DNA of 64,000 nt. Origin: Saccharomycopsis malanga (taxonomy: Eukaryota; Ascomycota; Saccharomycetes; Ascoideales; Saccharomycopsidaceae). The notes under the pieces are model-generated. The model was not told the origin of the DNA. It worked only from the letters and a program-made list of their open reading frames with translations, and did not search any database. A program made the position numbers and the translations under genes. The stretch's first letter is position 1. Each line of letters starts with the position of its first letter. Positions 20,327 to 31,615 of this stretch are shown here, one piece after another. The DNA lies in NCBI GenBank assembly GCA_004014935.1, contig CP025323.1, forward strand, positions 1,054,001 to 1,118,000. The letters run 5' to 3'.

Positions 20327-21037
20327 AGATTATTCTTTTTTGCTTGGTATTTATTTCATAGTTTTGACTCCTGTTCTTTTTTTATAGTCCCTGGGGGTCA
20401 GTGTATATTAGTTATTTTACGTCTTGTTCTTGCTTCGTTTTGATTTCTTTGTAAGATAAAATCCGTTGGGCCGGATGGCTCAGTGGTTAATGCTCTCAGA
20501 GAGGAGAAAAAACGTAACGGGGTAGTTTAGTTTCAAAGGCTAGTACGTTACAGGCACACGGGTTCGATTCTTGGTGCCAACACTTTTTACGATGCTGAAC
20601 AAGCAAGTGCAACTGTCTGGAACACAACCTAGACCAAAAAATGCTTACTTTCCAGCCAATTGGGTGAGAAGATTATAATCATCAGTACTTGATTAGGCTT
20701 TACAAAGCTTCCTTAGACATAGCGCGTATATACGAAACTGATATGTACTGGGCTTGAAATATATGATATTATTATTATTATTATTAGTATATTACTAGCA
20801 ACATATAGGCAAGACGTACATATCATGTGACGCATGCATCTTGCGATTTTTAAGAAATGCGGGTGAAAAAAAAAACATATTCCTGGTCAGACTCGATCCT
20901 CGTCAGTTTTTTTTCAGGAGATTTGTTTGGAATAACAACTGAGCCAAGAGAGAAGAAAATTGGTGCGTTTTACGCGTAAAGATTGAATAAATAAAAATAT
21001 TGATTGTGAAGAGAAAAGAAGATTAGATTATATTACA
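20327..21037. other. H3 3' region and TFC3 promoter, with retroposon
   Basis: Holds SINE copy 7 (20467-20787). From its tail to the TFC3 ATG are 250 bp, containing poly-A stretches near 20868-20877. Confidence 0.7.
20467..20787 (+). mobile_element. SINE-like retroposon, copy 7 (most complete copy)
   Basis: About 321 bp. Box A TGGCTCAGTGG at 20476-20486 and box B GGTTCGATTCT at 20561-20571, 85 bp apart, form a tRNA-type internal Pol III promoter. The body has TTTTTACGATGCTGAACAAG, AAGTGCAACTGTCTGGAACA and CTTACTTTCCAGCCAATTGG. The 3' end is GCGCGTATATACGAAACTG, ATATGTACTGGGCTTGAAAT, ATGATATT, then about seven ATT repeats. The T stretch in the body (CACTTTTTACG) is a potential early Pol III stop. 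No clean target duplication found. Confidence 0.9.
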
Positions 21038-24000
21038 ATGGAACTGATAACACCAGCAAAGGTTGTGGATTATATTCTTGAAAACATTGCTATAGAAGGG
21101 CTGGAAGGTGAGTGTTTTTAGATGTTTTATTTGGCGAATACACGCTAACGTATAATGTAGGGCAAGATATTCTGAGAGTATGGGAACTCGCAAAAATTGT
21201 TTTGAAGCAGGAGCCAGATGAATTGTTGAAAGGTATTATATGGTTTTGGATTGTCAAGGAGACGGACAAGACGGAGGTGTTGGTGGATAACGAGCCGGTT
21301 CAGGCATCGCCAAAACTTGGTGATATGGTGGCACGATATGGCGATGAGATCAAGATTAGACCTACACAGCGGTACCAGTGGGCGGTCTTGACAGGGTTGG
21401 ACCATGAGCTAGCCGAGAGGATCACCCAACGGCTTTTGTCGATTATTGTTGTGGTGGCCTCGCGAAAAGAGAAGGGAATAATGACAATGGATATTTCCAG
21501 GGAAACAGGCCAGGACAGCCGGTCATTGGGAAACCGGATCAAAGCTTTGATAGAGATGAAGATAGTTTTCAAGTTTTACCTGGCACACGCCCCGTTTCCC
21601 TTGATAGTGCATCGGAAATACAAGAGTGTTTTCTACGGGGAGCCTACCAAGCAGAACGGTAAGCATGTTGAGATGAAGCCTCATGTGTACCGGAGGAAGC
21701 TTGTGCAGCTTGTGAAGCTGGCTGAGAACCAAATTAGAAACGTGGTTGATTTGCGAGCTCAATTGAAGATCAGCAAGGCTACCAACAAACGGTTTATAAA
21801 ACATCTTTCGTTTCTAGTGCACCACCAATTTTTGCAGAAGGTGATGGCTCCAAAACAGCATGACGACAAAAAACAGATATGCGTGGCGTTTGTTAGGGAC
21901 TATGACATCAAAGAAGAAGACGAAGAGAATGAGGAGAACGAGGAGGATCTTGAAGATATGCAAGACGAAGATACTTTTGCAAACGATGATGTTTCGGAAA
22001 TGTCTACAATTACCACTAGAGATACTACCGATGACACCTTGGGAGTGTCAAACACACCGAAAAAACCGTATGTAGGAAGCTACAATACGTATTTACCATT
22101 CGTCACCCAAGTCATATACCATGTATTGAACTCTGAGTCTGGATTAATAAGCTCTGAATTGGCAGCATTGCTAGTAGGACTACGACAGCCAGGAAAGCTT
22201 ACCGAGTACTCGCAGGAAATGGTGAGAAGCACCAAGACCCAACGTGTTTTCCAGGACAAATGCATTGAGGATTTCTACATAGGTTATGTTTTGGCTGGTG
22301 GGTATTTTTTCGAGGGAAAAGCCAAGTTGATCAAGTTTATGTCGTATCCCAAGTATGCTACAGGCCTTGGAATAGATATTGTTCCATCTGCTTATGAGTT
22401 TTTCTCTGACAAGGTGGAACGTCGCTTTTCTCCGCCAATCTCCTATCAAGATTTGGCCGCTTTCAATCCTGTAAAATTTGATACTACATCAAAATTGTGT
22501 AGAGACCCTACCACCAACAAATTGTATGTTGTATTCAGAGGCGAAGGGTCTGCGCTGCAACGTCTCTTCAAACACCCATCAGAACAACTACCACTGGTTC
22601 AACGCAAGAAAAGAGGAAGACCTAGAAAGCTTGAAACTCCTGCAGTAGTCAGAAAAAGACAACGGTTGACTAGCTCTGTCAAAAAAGAAACAAATGGTGA
22701 AAATGTAGCTACAGCACTGGCGTCAATGAGCGATGAAACCGAAACTACAATAGATAACAAGCAAACCCCAAGAAGTAGAACACGTACACAATCAAATGTG
22801 GATCCTGAGCCGGAAACCAATGATTCTGACAATGTTTCGAATGGAAGAAAAAGACTTCGTCGTAGCACAAGATTAAAACCACTGACTTCCAAGCCATTGG
22901 AGGATCAACTCGATAATACTTCGTTAATTGTAATTGAGACTCCAGAACAGACTCAGATTACTCTGAAACCTAAACGTGGCCGGGGCCGTCCACCAAAAAA
23001 GGCAAAGCAAGCTGAAATTAGTAAAGATGTTGATAATGAAATTCAAAAAGATACTGAAAATAAAATTGATGAGACTCCCAAAGATACTGCTAGTGCAGAA
23101 AAAGAATCCAACAGTAACACTACAATTAATGAAGATTTCGAGACAACAGCTGATTCAGCAGACAAACCTACAAGGTCAAGTAAACGGGTTTCTGGGCTTT
23201 TATTACTTTCACAACTGGGTGGCAACTTATCTCCTGCGCCACAAAGTGTGAAATATAAGCCATTCACATCGTTCAACAAGCAACGAAGACTTGATGCGAT
23301 TATGGATTTTTTGAATCAACAAGGAGGCATATGCGTGATTTGCAAGCTGTTTATAGATCATATCTCCTCGGTGGTTGGCTCAAGAAGATTGGATAGAAAA
23401 ACCATCACCAGAGATATTGAAACATTGGTTGATGACAACAAGATCAAGACAAAACAGTGCAACTTAGGAAAACACAAAGATCGTATTATCATCTATTTGC
23501 CAAATGTACAAGTGTCAGAAGACGACGTCGAAAGAATGAAACACATGTTTCAAGGCCCTACCAACAAGTCACCAGCAACTCTTGTTTCTGTCGATCGTTC
23601 GGTAAGATTATATAGTATAGAACCAAAGAACTTTACAAAAGATATTGCTTTACCTCTGTTTGATTTAACTGAAAACATTTCAAAAGACGAACAAGGAAAA
23701 CAGCGTATCAAACCAAAAGCTAAAACAACCTCTAATGAAAATAAAAAGGTTTCTGATGAGAATAAAAAGATTTCTGATGAGAATGAAAAGGTTTCTGATG
23801 AAAACGAAAAAAATGTTGATGAGAATGAAAAGATTTCTAATGAAAATGAAAAGATTTCTGATGAAAATAAAAAGAAATCTGACGAGAATAAAAAGAAATC
23901 TGATGAAAGTGAAAAGCTTTTTGATGAGATTAAAAAAATTTCCGATGAAAATAAAAAGAAATCTGATAAAAATAATAAACTTTCTAAGGATACAAAAGCT

Positions 24001-25482
24001 GAAAAGAAATCAGTAACTAATCAGGCAAAGCCTTCTTCTGGACGCAAAAAAGCAGCTCGTCTGAGTACAGGAGGACATCCTTTGAGCAAAGAAGATGCTA
24101 TGAAGTTGTTACGAGGAGTAATTATTACTCGAACACTCACGCCCGATAGCGTCACCGATTTCGATATGATTTGCAAGTATTTAAACCATCCTGTACTCAC
24201 GGATGCTGACATGGTTTTCAGAAAATGGGCGAGGGTCAGGAAGATGGTAGGACGCGGAATGCTTGCTGCCACTTCGGAGATTTGGCGTAAAGTGTTTTTG
24301 AAGTCGGTAACCGATGGAATCATCACTTTGGAGCACTTGCTCAATCCCCAGTTAGAGTTTTTCATGGACATTTGGATGAAAAACAACATTGATGATTATG
24401 GCAGCAAAGGAGAAGATGCTGTTTTACAGGAATCACGGCAGGCAGCTAAAGAAACTTCTACGAGACCCAGAATGTATGTTAATCACCAGTTTATTCTTGA
24501 TAACTATGTGTTTAATGGGCATTTTGCGGAAAAAAATTTTGAAACTTATTTTTCACCAGTCATGTCGTCCATTCAAAAAGAAAACCACTTATTGAAAACA
24601 TCATTCACATTGACGGACAAAAAGCCTAAGCAACAAACCTTTTTAGACATCAAACAAACATTGAAAGTATGTATATTTTATATTTCAGCTCTATATCTTC
24701 AGCGATACTAACATTTATAGGCCATTTTACTTAGCGATCCAACCAAGTATTCTCCTTCGGCTGTGAAAACGTTGCTCCACAATAAAGGTTTCTCTGAGAT
24801 GGCTACCAAGACGGCCATCATAGAGTTGGACAATGACAGGATTGTTTCAGCCCTGATGATTGACAGTAAGCCTCGTCTTGCAATGAATTCCAGAGTCTGG
24901 CTGACTTTGGGCAGTAATCTCCCAGAATCGTTTTTCCATGATGCTGCTCAGTTCCATCAATTGCTTTATTCAATCCTGGACCGCAACCGTGGCTTGCTAT
25001 TATCTTCCATTATTCCTGATGGCGTTGCCGCATTGCTAATCAATTACATTGTACAGAACAAAATATCATTGCTTAGATTAACAAAACCTTTGGGTGATGT
25101 CTTTCACTCCTTTTCTGCGAAGAGCTTGGACGAATCTGTCTTTGAGTGTAAATTCGTTCTTACTTTCAAAGATAGCTCCATTCAACAAGAAGCATTGCCT
25201 CCTATTTCTATTCCTACCGGTCCTTCCTGCTCCAGAATTTGGATCGACGTAGAAGGAAATATCAACAAGTCTGTTTTCAAAAAGGTTTTGATATCCTTAA
25301 TTTCATTGTTGACTAAAATCCCTGGAATCTCAAGAACTGCTGTGCTTGTTAAGTTGCAACAATTGCTTTCTCGCCAAGAGCTTGACGAAGTGTGTGATTG
25401 GGCCATCAAGAAGAAATGTTTCCGCCAAGGCGATTTCGAGTCATTATTCTTGACTGGCGATGCCTACACTTTGGTGGGATAA
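21038..25482 (+). CDS. TFC3: TFIIIC largest subunit tau138 (B-box recognition)
   Basis: Three exons: 21038-21107, 21161-24666, 24721-25482, totalling 1445 codons. Intron 1 (53 nt) has donor GTGAGT, branch GCTAACG and acceptor GTAG; intron 2 (54 nt) has GTATGT, TACTAAC and TATAG. Joining restores one frame across both. The protein matches tau138: winged-helix blocks with TMDISRETGQDSRSLGNRIK near the N-terminus and a second wHTH near QRRLDAIMDFLNQQGGICV, then a C-terminal extended-winged-helix half. Tau138 contacts box B and recruits TFIIIB for Pol III genes. Odd features: AT-hook-like RGRGRPPKK and a 12-unit heptad repeat at 23736-23987. Acidic run near 21915-21975. Confidence 0.93.
21108..21160 (+). 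other. Spliceosomal intron 1 of TFC3
   Basis: GTGAGT donor, GCTAACG branch region at 21144-21150, AG at 21159-21160. Removing it joins codons EGLEG to QDILRVWELAK in frame. Confidence 0.85.
23736..23987 (+). repeat. 21-bp minisatellite in TFC3 coding a 7-residue repeat
   Basis: Twelve tandem units of consensus ENKKISD (variants ENEKVSD, ENKKKSD, ESEKLFD), the last ones degenerate. Lys/Glu-rich, likely disordered or weakly helical linker. Confidence 0.9.
24667..24720 (+). other. Spliceosomal intron 2 of TFC3
   Basis: GTATGT donor, canonical TACTAAC at 24706-24712, TATAG acceptor. Without removal the frame stops at 24709-24711; splicing continues into AILLSDPTKYSP. Confidence 0.93.
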
Positions 25483-26720
25483 TTGCGGATCGTCATCAGC
25501 TATTCTAAGTTTTGGCAGACTTCGGCCATTAGGCGGACCATATCATTTTTATTAAAATGGTAAACCTTGGGTGAATGAAGTTTTTGAAGTTGAAAATATT
25601 AAGAAATATAATTAAGTGTATTGTTGGGTGTTTGATTGGGGACGCTCTTATAAAAAAAATGAAACTTTGATTTTTACTTATTCTATCTCTTACATATTTT
25701 TTTTGTATTATTTTAATAAATCGTTTGAATAACCTGTTGTATATTTCTGCTTAGTGAAGTTATGATATAGATCTTGTTTCGACAGTTCACCTTAGAGAGG
25801 GGCTATTTGAAGTAACATTATGTTTTGGGAGAACTATATTAAAAGGGAATGGCTAAAAATGATATTTGCTAATACAAGGAACATGCTTCTAAAGGTTGTT
25901 TAATTTATATCATTATTTCATTAATTCCTAATATTTTTCATTTGAATCATACATTATCCTAAATACCGCCCACCCTCTTGGTACAATTATGCCTCGGCAC
26001 ACTCACTATATTTTCTGGATATCAACGGAATTTCAACCATATGCAGATGTCTCGGAGTTGACATACCTTGAGAAATAAAGCTTGGTATTAATTTCTATTC
26101 ATTAATACACAATCCCTACGCTAATTATGAACTTATACAAGTTTTACTGCAATAAGCGCCTGTAAATGTATGTATAAATAGAGGTATGAATTCAAAAGTT
26201 GGAGTAGTGAGACATGTAATCTCCGTTTTAGGCAGTGAGTCACCATACATATCCTGATGGCATACGTATATTGTTGAGTAATTTTTAAGTGAAATATAAA
26301 TCACTAACTACAAAAGACAAATAGTGTTGAGCAATAGATAGTTAAAGCATAGTTGTGTGATGTGTAAAGCAGTACGAACAAGTTGTACGGCCCTTTAGCC
26401 GTTTTTGCAGACTGGGGAATGTATATCCCTGGCATTAACATAATAGCTCCAGATATAAGCCCATTAAGAATGAGTACCCCACCAATAAGAGCCACTTATG
26501 TATTTCCTCGTATTAATGTGGCATTTCTAGCGAATCACATTTGTCTAAATTTTCTGCTGTAAAGGCATATGGTCTCTCGTGAGTCCTGTGAATTGTTGAC
26601 CTTTATATATAAACCGTGGATTGTACAATTTAAATCCGCCATTGATAATAGATTCCATATATCGGTAATGTATTCTATATAAACAAAAGTATAAGAGAAG
26701 CTAATACGAGTTTATTCAAT
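25483..26720. other. TFC3 terminator and phosphatase promoter
   Basis: 1.2 kb, AT-rich. TATATAA at 26606-26612 lies 110 bp before the phosphatase ATG. No CACGTG-type Pho4 site seen. No gene recognised; a 63-codon hydrophobic minus-strand frame at 26304-26495 has no support. Confidence 0.5.
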
Positions 26721-28337
26721 ATGAAATTAATGAACTTTTCACTTATATTGCCAGTGCTTGGCTTTTGCAAAGCATCTCCAATTAAAGCCACTCAAACAGA
26801 AGCTACCTTCCCTTTGGATATTGGGTTTCAAGGACATACTTCTACTGCTGAAGCACCTTTTTTGGCAGCAACCAATGCTGCTGCTGCTGTTACTGGGAAA
26901 CCAGCAGCGCAGCATAAGATGCCAATGCCAATCGAAACCTCAGTACAAAGCTTTGACCATTGTCCTAATGACAGAAGCATTTACGAATTATTTGCTACAA
27001 TCTCCCCTTATTATGTGAGTGACGAAGGGTGGGGTGTTTATAATTATGCTCTTCCTGGCCAATGTACAATAAAACAAGCACATTTCCTACAAAGACATGG
27101 TTCGAGATATCCTGATAGTGACTTCGAGTTTCCAGACAAATTTAAGAATGCTACAATGGAGCACGAGGTTCATGCTACTGGAGACTTGGAATTTCTCAAT
27201 GATTGGAAACTCAAAATGGGCGTTAATGTCCTAACAACGTTGGGTAACAACCAGTTGTTCAATAATGGTGTCAAGACCTTTTTCCGATATGGCCAACTAT
27301 TCAACTTTAGTGATGTTTCTCAGAAAATTGTGGCCAGAACAACCAGTGAGCAAAGAATGATAAAGTCGGCAGAGTATTTCTTGACAGGTTTTTTTGGACT
27401 CGACTGGAAAAATCACGCCAACTTGGAACTTATCATAGAAAAAGACGGTTACAACAGCACATTGTCATCTTGGGATGACTGCAAAAACAACGATGCCTCA
27501 TGGGACAGCTTTATTTTATATCCAGAATTGGACGGATTTCAAGAAAAGTATTTGAAAGATGCTGAAGCTAGATTCAATGCTCAAATCTCTGGCTACAACT
27601 TCTCCTATGATGACCTCTATGAACTTCAAACAATTTGTGCGTACGAAACTAATATCCTTGGTTTCTCACATTTTTGTTCCCTATTTTCCCAAAAGGAATG
27701 GGAATACTACGAGTATTACCAGTCCGTTGTGTGGTACGCCCAAAACGCCTTTGGCAATCCGTTGGGAAGAGCCTTGGGAATCGGTTGGGTTCAGGAGTTT
27801 CTTGACAGATTGACTAACCAAACATATTCAGCAGCTACCCAGTCCTCAGAAAACTCCACTTTCAACTCAAACCCAGCTTATTTCCCATTGGACCAGTCTC
27901 TTTATATGGATTTCACTCATGACTCTGTCATCCATACGATTATCACCGCTTTGGGATTTGAACAATTCAAAGCTAACTGGACTTTCGAGGGCCCAGAGAC
28001 AGATAAACAATTCTATGACTTGTCGAAAATTACACCATTTGCTGCTCAATTGGCATTTGAAGTTATAGAATGTGACTCTGAAGTGCCTGCTGACCGTGCT
28101 GAAGCTTTTGTTAATGGCACAGAGAAAACCAGCTATATTCATGCTATTTTGAACGACAACACCTTGTCTTTGCCAAAAAATATTCCACAATATTGCGAGG
28201 ACAGGGAAGATGGCTGGTGCGAATACAATAGTTTTATTGAGTACTTGAACACATTATGGGACACTGCCCAATACGAGTACAGTTGTACTGGTAACTATAA
28301 CTATTCCGTAACAGTCCATGATGGTGTTCCAGAGTAG
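26721..28337 (+). CDS. Secreted histidine acid phosphatase (PHO5-like)
   Basis: 538 residues. Signal peptide about 1-19 (MKLMNFSLILPVLGFCKAS). Catalytic motif FLQRHGSRYPD with RHG at 125-127 supplies the nucleophilic His; the partner FTHD at 398-401 supplies the acid. Many N-X-S/T sites (for example NYSV, NQTY, NWTF, NSTL) mean heavy N-glycosylation in the cell wall or periplasm. Cys residues in the C-terminal part match the disulfide-rich fold. Releases phosphate from organic esters. Slightly longer than S. cerevisiae Pho5 (467 residues), with an extended N-terminal Ala/Thr-rich region before the catalytic core. Confidence 0.9.
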   Translation: MKLMNFSLILPVLGFCKASPIKATQTEATFPLDIGFQGHTSTAEAPFLAATNAAAAVTGKPAAQHKMPMPIETSVQSFDHCPNDRSIYELFATISPYYVSDEGWGVYNYALPGQCTIKQAHFLQRHGSRYPDSDFEFPDKFKNATMEHEVHATGDLEFLNDWKLKMGVNVLTTLGNNQLFNNGVKTFFRYGQLFNFSDVSQKIVARTTSEQRMIKSAEYFLTGFFGLDWKNHANLELIIEKDGYNSTLSSWDDCKNNDASWDSFILYPELDGFQEKYLKDAEARFNAQISGYNFSYDDLYELQTICAYETNILGFSHFCSLFSQKEWEYYEYYQSVVWYAQNAFGNPLGRALGIGWVQEFLDRLTNQTYSAATQSSENSTFNSNPAYFPLDQSLYMDFTHDSVIHTIITALGFEQFKANWTFEGPETDKQFYDLSKITPFAAQLAFEVIECDSEVPADRAEAFVNGTEKTSYIHAILNDNTLSLPKNIPQYCEDREDGWCEYNSFIEYLNTLWDTAQYEYSCTGNYNYSVTVHDGVPE

Positions 28338-29728
28338 TGTTATATTCTAGTATTAAGCAAATACTTGGTAAAAATGGCGAAAGAAAGCTAGGAACAAGTG
28401 AAACTTATTCACTCAGATTCAAATGATACAACTATTTTAGCTATGAACGAATTTTACTCGCTGCTTTAACTATACTGAACGTGGTTTCCACAGGCAAGTG
28501 CAACTGTCTGAAATACGACCTAGACGAAAGTCTAGTGCTTACTTTCCAACCCATTGGATGAGAAGGTTATCCGAAATGTAGCTTATAACACGTATGATCA
28601 ACAGGACATGATTGGGCTTTACCAAGTCCCCTTAGACATAGCGCGTACATACGGAACTGATATGTACTGGGCTTGAAATATAAGATTATTATTATTATTA
28701 TTATTAATGATACAACTAAGGCTGTAAAATACGATAAAATTACTTTTTTTTTGTTGAAAATAAAGCCTGATAGCATAAAGAATCAAACCAGCTGATTAGA
28801 TTATCTAGGTTGATTATTTTTTTTTGCCATTTATCCTTGCTGGATTTGTTCGATATTGCCCAATTTGCTTTAGAGTATTTATGGACATGTCATGGTTTAA
28901 AACATATGATTTGTAGGCGAAAGGTTTGCGGAAGGTGTCTAGCAAGTTGGTACTCAAGTATTATGTCATAATAACATTGATAGTGAGGAAGTCTATAAGT
29001 TTTATAATTGAGAACAAGTTTTATTACCATGCCATTTGTAAGATACTATATATTAAGGTTTTATGATATCATAACCTATTTGACACATCTTTGAGTTGAA
29101 GATGTATTGATGAATAATCAGCCATTCTGTTACGATTAAGTTAAGCGTTTGACTTAACGGTCAAATAACGTTAAGAAGTGGTGCATAAGCCTACAAAAGT
29201 ATAGTTACAATTGCCAACATAGCGAGCGATCTACAGGCGGGTTAAATCCAAGACCAACGTACAACAATAGCACTAGGCAAAACAATAAATCCGTCCGAAT
29301 CCGAAGAGTATAAATGTTTGACATTTTCGCCTCAAGTGGCATGCAAGTCAAGGCATTACCAAGCATTGATCAGATGGTTGGGCAATTTTTCCCCCGGCAC
29401 GGAAAAAGAGCATAATCCGGAGCCACCATCCAGCCGCGTGATTGGCCAAGACGTACTGCAGATGTCCCAGCAGTTGCGCGGAGATAGTTGCCTTAAAGCA
29501 AAGCAAAGCATCCATGCTGCAGGTGGACGCATTAGTAAATATTTTTTTTTCTCATTTAGTTTCTTCAGGTTTCCAAGAAAAAACCGTTTAAAGGCTTTTT
29601 TTCCCACATATAAAGTGAGCTGTATGTCACTTTTTTTTCAAATTTAGTTGGATTACTTGTGGCCTTTACGATTTGTATCACGGTGCCTTTATCAACTTGC
29701 ATGCATTATCGCCAGTAGCTGACAAACA
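28338..29728. other. Phosphatase 3' region and exporter promoter
   Basis: Contains SINE copy 8 with flanking repeats and, near 29441-29446, GATTGG (a reverse CCAAT box) in CCGCGTGATTGGCC about 285 bp upstream of the exporter ATG. Otherwise nothing recognised. Confidence 0.5.
28436..28705 (+). mobile_element. SINE-like retroposon, copy 8, with perfect 13-bp target duplication
   Basis: Flanked by AATGATACAACTA at 28423-28435 and 28706-28718. Insert starts just after the T-arm equivalent (ATGAACGAATTTTACTCGC) so box A and box B are absent: a 5'-truncated copy. The body has CAGGCAAGTGCAACTGTCTG and GATCAACAGGACATGATTGG, the conserved 3' end is complete, and the tail has about eight ATT repeats. 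Confidence 0.93.
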
Positions 29729-31615
29729 ATGAGTGGAGTAAATAATACAGCTGCCAATACAGCTGCCAATACTGGCAATGAGCCTGTTCGTTCATCGTCC
29801 AGTTCTTCTACCACTGCTGGCAATGAGCCTGTTTTGGGAAACCAGTCGAAGGCTGTGAACACCAATATTGAGCCTGTGGCTCTTGAAAAGCAGCCAGAAA
29901 CCAAAGAGACTGCTTCTACAAGTTCTGGAGATGAGAATGTCACTGCCACGCCATATGAGCCCAAGCCAGCAAATGCTTCTGGTACAGAAACAGAGGATGA
30001 AAACGATGTAAACGAGCTTGTCCATACCTACACCCAGTCAGTTGCGGACATTGGACCTGACAACAGTTCGTCAGTAGGAGAAGTTGAGAGAATGTCTCGT
30101 TCATTGACGAATGCTCAATCATTGACAGAAAGTGCTAGAAAATCCACAGCGCCGCTTCCTCGTATGGGAGGAGGCCGTCCATATCCACCAGCGTTACCAG
30201 ATAAGGACCAATATATGGTTACGTTTGAAGGAGAGGACGATCCGTCGCATCCATTCAACTGGCCGTTCAAAAAAAAGGCAGCCATTTTCATTTGTTTAAC
30301 ACTTATGGTTATCTGTGTAGCTTTTGGCTCTTCTGTTTTCTCCACTGGCACGGCCGATTTAGTCAAGGAATACCATGTTTCTGTCGAGGTGATCACCTTA
30401 GGCACCTCTTTGTATGTTTTGGGTTTTGCTACTGGTCCTATAGTATGGGCTCCGTTATCAGAATTGTATGGTAGAAAGCCAGTTTTGATCTTGTCGGCCA
30501 TTCTCTTTACTTGTTTCCAGTTTGCCGTAGCCACTGCCGAGAACTTGCAAACCATTATGATCTGTAGATTCTTTGGAAGTTGTTTTGGCTCTGCTCCTTT
30601 GGTCGTTGTTGGTGCTGCGTTTGCTGACATGTTCGACAACAGAACCAGAGGCTATGCTATTGCCTTCTTCTCGCTTGGTGTGGTTGTGGGGCCTCAGGTG
30701 GCTCCTATTGTAGGCGGTTTCATCTCCTCCTCCTACTTGGGCTGGAGATGGACTGAATATATCACTGGCATAATGGGCAGTTTTTCCACTCTCACGCTTC
30801 TTTTCGTGTACCAAGAGTCACACCATCCTATTATTCTTGCCAACAAAGCAGAGGAGTTGAGAAGAAGAACTGGAATCTGGGGTATTAGAGCGGCTCACGA
30901 GGAGTTCAACTTGAGTGTCAAAGAAATTGTAGAAACAAATGTTTCCAGACCCTTAGTTCTTTTGTTCACTGAACCAATCATTCTTTTGATCACTATTTAT
31001 GTTTCCTTTGTCTATGGTATTTTATACCTATGTTTGACCGCCTATCCGTTGATTTTCCAATACGGTTACGGCTGGAAAGGCGGTATTGTCTACTTGCCAT
31101 ACATCTCCATGGTCATTGGCCAGGTAATCTCCTGTCTTTGGATCATCTATTGCGAGAAAGAATACAAGAGACAGGTGGACTTGAACAACGGTAAGCCTGT
31201 TCCAGAAGCTAGATTGCCTGCCATGATCCCAGGAGGCTTCATTTTCCCTATTGGTTTGCTTTGGCTTTGTTTCACTGGTAATTACGCCGATAAGGTCCCA
31301 TGGCCTGCTCCTGCTTGTGCTGGTTTGTTCATTGGTTTCGGCATCATGACCATCTTCTTGCCTTCCTTGAACTACATCATCGACTCTTACTTGATCTACG
31401 CCGCCTCCGCAATGGCCGCCAACACCTTTATCAGATCCATCTTCGGTGCCGTCTTTCCTTTGTTCGCCACCTACATGTTTAAAGGTATGGGAACCAACTG
31501 GGCCGGTCTTTTGCTTGGTCTTTTTGGTCTCGCCATGGCCCCTGTGCCTTTCTTGTTCCGTAAATACGGTAAAAGAATTAGAGCAAAGTCCAAGTACGCC
31601 TTTGATTTGCAATAA
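29729..31615 (+). CDS. Polyspecific MFS drug/polyamine exporter (TPO1/FLU1 type, DHA1)
   Basis: 628 residues. A long, Ser/Thr-rich cytosolic N-terminus of about 185 residues contains short repeats (AANTAANTGNEPV). The core begins DDPSHPFNWPFKKKAAI and has 12 membrane segments; motif A is LSELYGRKPVLI and motif C lies in FFSLGVVVGPQVAPIVGG. This is the DHA1 drug:H+ antiporter subfamily. Members export polyamines, fluconazole or mycophenolate; the substrate here is unassigned. Expected at the plasma membrane. The C-terminus is short and basic (GKRIRAKSKYAFDLQ). Confidence 0.9.
   Translation: MSGVNNTAANTAANTGNEPVRSSSSSSTTAGNEPVLGNQSKAVNTNIEPVALEKQPETKETASTSSGDENVTATPYEPKPANASGTETEDENDVNELVHTYTQSVADIGPDNSSSVGEVERMSRSLTNAQSLTESARKSTAPLPRMGGGRPYPPALPDKDQYMVTFEGEDDPSHPFNWPFKKKAAIFICLTLMVICVAFGSSVFSTGTADLVKEYHVSVEVITLGTSLYVLGFATGPIVWAPLSELYGRKPVLILSAILFTCFQFAVATAENLQTIMICRFFGSCFGSAPLVVVGAAFADMFDNRTRGYAIAFFSLGVVVGPQVAPIVGGFISSSYLGWRWTEYITGIMGSFSTLTLLFVYQESHHPIILANKAEELRRRTGIWGIRAAHEEFNLSVKEIVETNVSRPLVLLFTEPIILLITIYVSFVYGILYLCLTAYPLIFQYGYGWKGGIVYLPYISMVIGQVISCLWIIYCEKEYKRQVDLNNGKPVPEARLPAMIPGGFIFPIGLLWLCFTGNYADKVPWPAPACAGLFIGFGIMTIFLPSLNYIIDSYLIYAASAMAANTFIRSIFGAVFPLFATYMFKGMGTNWAGLLLGLFGLAMAPVPFLFRKYGKRIRAKSKYAFDLQ

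Noticed and set aside
26304-26495. 63-codon hydrophobic minus-strand ORF
   Set aside because: Too short, no family recognised and located in a promoter.
29318-29647. 109-codon plus-strand ORF in the exporter promoter
   Set aside because: No conserved features; ends in Phe-rich low-complexity sequence from T-rich DNA.
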